Positions 62,656-64,000 of a stretch of DNA of 64,000 nucleotides are shown in pieces (the stretch's first letter is position 1; the number at the start of each line of letters is the position of its first letter). Where the stretch lies: contig JAHJBC010000007.1 in NCBI GenBank assembly GCA_018813765.1, forward strand, positions 1 to 64,000, given 5' to 3'. The DNA comes from Gammaproteobacteria bacterium (GTDB lineage Bacteria > Pseudomonadota > Gammaproteobacteria > Burkholderiales > Gallionellaceae). The translations under genes and the position numbers were made by a program. Below the pieces are notes generated by a model. The model was not told the DNA's origin. It saw only the letters and a list, made by a program, of their open reading frames with translations, and made no database searches.

Positions 62656-63936
62656 TCACCCCCGGACGGACGCTACCCCTCCCTGCGGGCGCCGGCTCAG
62701 GTACAACCCCAATCCCACGCCCAGCACGCTCAGCGCGATGACGTAATGGGCCGGAGCCATGCGGTCCAGAGGCAACAGCAGGCTCACCAGCACCGGTGTC
62801 ATTCCGCCGAACACGGCATAGGCGACGTTGTAGGAGAAGGACAGGCCGGAGAAGCGTACCGGCGCGGGAAAGGCCTGCACTGCGGCGCCCGGTATCACGC
62901 CGATGGCGCCGACAAAGAAGCCGTTCAGCGCATACAACGTGTAAATGTCATCCGGCGCGACCGCCATCCGGCTGTAAAACAGCCAGGAAGTCGTGCCCAG
63001 CCCCACGCAACCCGCGGCCAACACGCGCCCGGCGCCGAAACGGTCGGACAGGGCGCCGAACACGATGCAGCCGATGCTGAGGAACAGGGTGGCGATGCTG
63101 TTCGCCTGCAAGGCGGTGGCGGCGGGGATGGCATAGAGCTTCTGCACCAGCGTCGGCGTCATCAGGATCATCACCACCACGGCGGCGGAGAGCAGCCAGG
63201 TCATCAGCATGGTGAGCACAACGGACGGGCGGTGTTCTCGCACCACGGTCTTCAGCGGCAGCTCGTCGGCCAGTTGCTGGCGTTCCTGCAATTCCCGGAA
63301 CACCGGCGTCTCGTGCAGGTACTGGCGCAGCCACACCGACACCAGGCCGAAGGCGCCGCCGAGGATAAAGGGCACGCGCCAGCCTTCGGCCAGCAATTCC
63401 TCCGGCGCGTAGCTGCGCGTCACCGCCGTCGCCACCAGCGATCCCAGCAGGATGCCGCCGGTGAGTCCGGCCGTGAGCGTGCCGCAGGCGAAACCGACAT
63501 GGCGCTGTTGCACATGCTCGGCGACGAACACCCAGGCGCCCGGGATCTCGCCGCCGATGGCTGCGCCCTGCAGCAGGCGCAGTGCCAGCAACAGCAGGGG
63601 TGCGGCGATGCCGATGCTGGCATAGGTGGGCAACAGGCCGATCAGCAGCGTCGGCACCGCCATCAGCAGGATGCTCAACATGAACATGCGTTTGCGCCCG
63701 AACAGGTCGCCGAAGTGCGCCATGATGATGCCGCCCAGCGGACGCGCCAGATAGCCCGCGGCGAAGATGCCGAAGGTCTGCACCTGGCGCAGCCAGTCCG
63801 GCATGTCGGGCGGAAAGAACAGTTGCGAGATCGCACCGGCAAAGAAGATGAAGATGACGAAGTCATAGAACTCCAACGTGCCGCCCAATGCGGCCAGCGT
63901 CAGCGTGCGGTAATCATTGCGGGTCAGCGCGGACAT
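62656..63936 (-). CDS. MFS transporter, MHS (metabolite:H+ symporter) type
   Basis: 426 residues, twelve helices. MHS hallmarks: long N-terminus with LGGTLEFYDFVIFIFFAGAI, the loop 2-3 motif GDLFGRKRMFML, and RLLQGAAIGGEIPGAWVFVAEH between helices 4 and 5. It imports organic acids or similar solutes with protons; the substrate is unknown. It is followed by ispB on the same strand after 109 bases. Confidence 0.9.
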   Translation of the reverse strand: MSALTRNDYRTLTLAALGGTLEFYDFVIFIFFAGAISQLFFPPDMPDWLRQVQTFGIFAAGYLARPLGGIIMAHFGDLFGRKRMFMLSILLMAVPTLLIGLLPTYASIGIAAPLLLLALRLLQGAAIGGEIPGAWVFVAEHVQQRHVGFACGTLTAGLTGGILLGSLVATAVTRSYAPEELLAEGWRVPFILGGAFGLVSVWLRQYLHETPVFRELQERQQLADELPLKTVVREHRPSVVLTMLMTWLLSAAVVVMILMTPTLVQKLYAIPAATALQANSIATLFLSIGCIVFGALSDRFGAGRVLAAGCVGLGTTSWLFYSRMAVAPDDIYTLYALNGFFVGAIGVIPGAAVQAFPAPVRFSGLSFSYNVAYAVFGGMTPVLVSLLLPLDRMAPAHYVIALSVLGVGLGLYLSRRPQGGVASVRG

Positions 63937-64000
63937 TTCCCCTCCCGGTCTTGCGGTTCAACAGCAATATTTTTATCACGGCCCCCAGCGCATACAAGGC
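63937..64000. other. right edge, no call
   Basis: 64 bases upstream of the MFS gene. It contains CCCTCCCGG close to that gene's start and nothing else I can support. Confidence 0.4.

Overview
The window reads as the chromosome of a high-GC betaproteobacterium. The main evidence is a betaproteobacterial proteasome homologue (BPH)-type gene, a pilS-pilR-ampD neighbourhood, class Ia nrdAB, and paired cbb3 and bd terminal oxidases under FNR-like and sigma-54 signals. A Gallionellaceae/Nitrosomonadales relative is my best guess, but I cannot confirm it without a search. No rRNA, CRISPR array, prophage or transposase was seen.

Layout. (1) 207-13480, minus strand: a twelve-gene, largely overlapping operon resembling aryl-polyene/xanthomonadin pigment clusters. 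In transcription order it holds a COG4648 membrane protein, acyl/aryl AMP ligase, FabZ-like dehydratase, LpxL-like acyltransferase, LolA-like carrier, MMPL exporter, SmpA-like lipoprotein, flavin halogenase-like enzyme, XanB2/FkbO-type chorismatase, MipA/OmpV porin, PlsC acyltransferase, GT2 glycosyltransferase and a radical SAM enzyme; the last three boundaries carry dispersed repeats. Ketosynthases, ketoreductase and acyl carrier proteins are absent from the window. A UbiE-like methyltransferase is divergent (13719). (2) 14516-15682: two inverted copies of a dispersed repeat bracket an A/T-rich orphan gene; the second copy runs into the 3' end of mutY. (3) 15666-23990: mutY, asmA-like, a nitronate monooxygenase-like gene, hemN, fnr and two orphan membrane/envelope genes. 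(4) 24006-32297: ccoNOQP, a 39-residue membrane peptide, a terminator, then ccoGHIS. (5) 32870-39227: a sigma-54 activator, a sigma-54 promoter, then a NifX-like gene, cydP, cydA, cydB, cydX and an SQR-like flavoprotein. (6) 39243-51791: housekeeping genes (thiS, thiG, trmB, hemW, rdgB, rph, PP2C phosphatase, yicC, gmk, rpoZ, spoT, thioesterase, pabB) and the BPH protease. (7) 52175-63936: histone-like protein, nrdB, nrdA, ampD, pilR, pilS, tRNA-Pro, ispB-like and an MFS transporter.

How it fits together. An FNR-type regulator sits beside a near-consensus FNR box shared with hemN, and a perfect box lies upstream of ccoN, so haem synthesis and the high-affinity cbb3 oxidase look co-induced by low oxygen. 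The second oxidase (bd) appears to sit under a separate sigma-54 activator with a Cys/His-rich PAS domain. The pigment operon carries its own chorismate-to-hydroxybenzoate enzyme and a halogenase-like enzyme, which fits a halogenated aryl polyene. Most start sites were moved from the longest frame to an internal start with a ribosome binding site, and this is stated where it matters.
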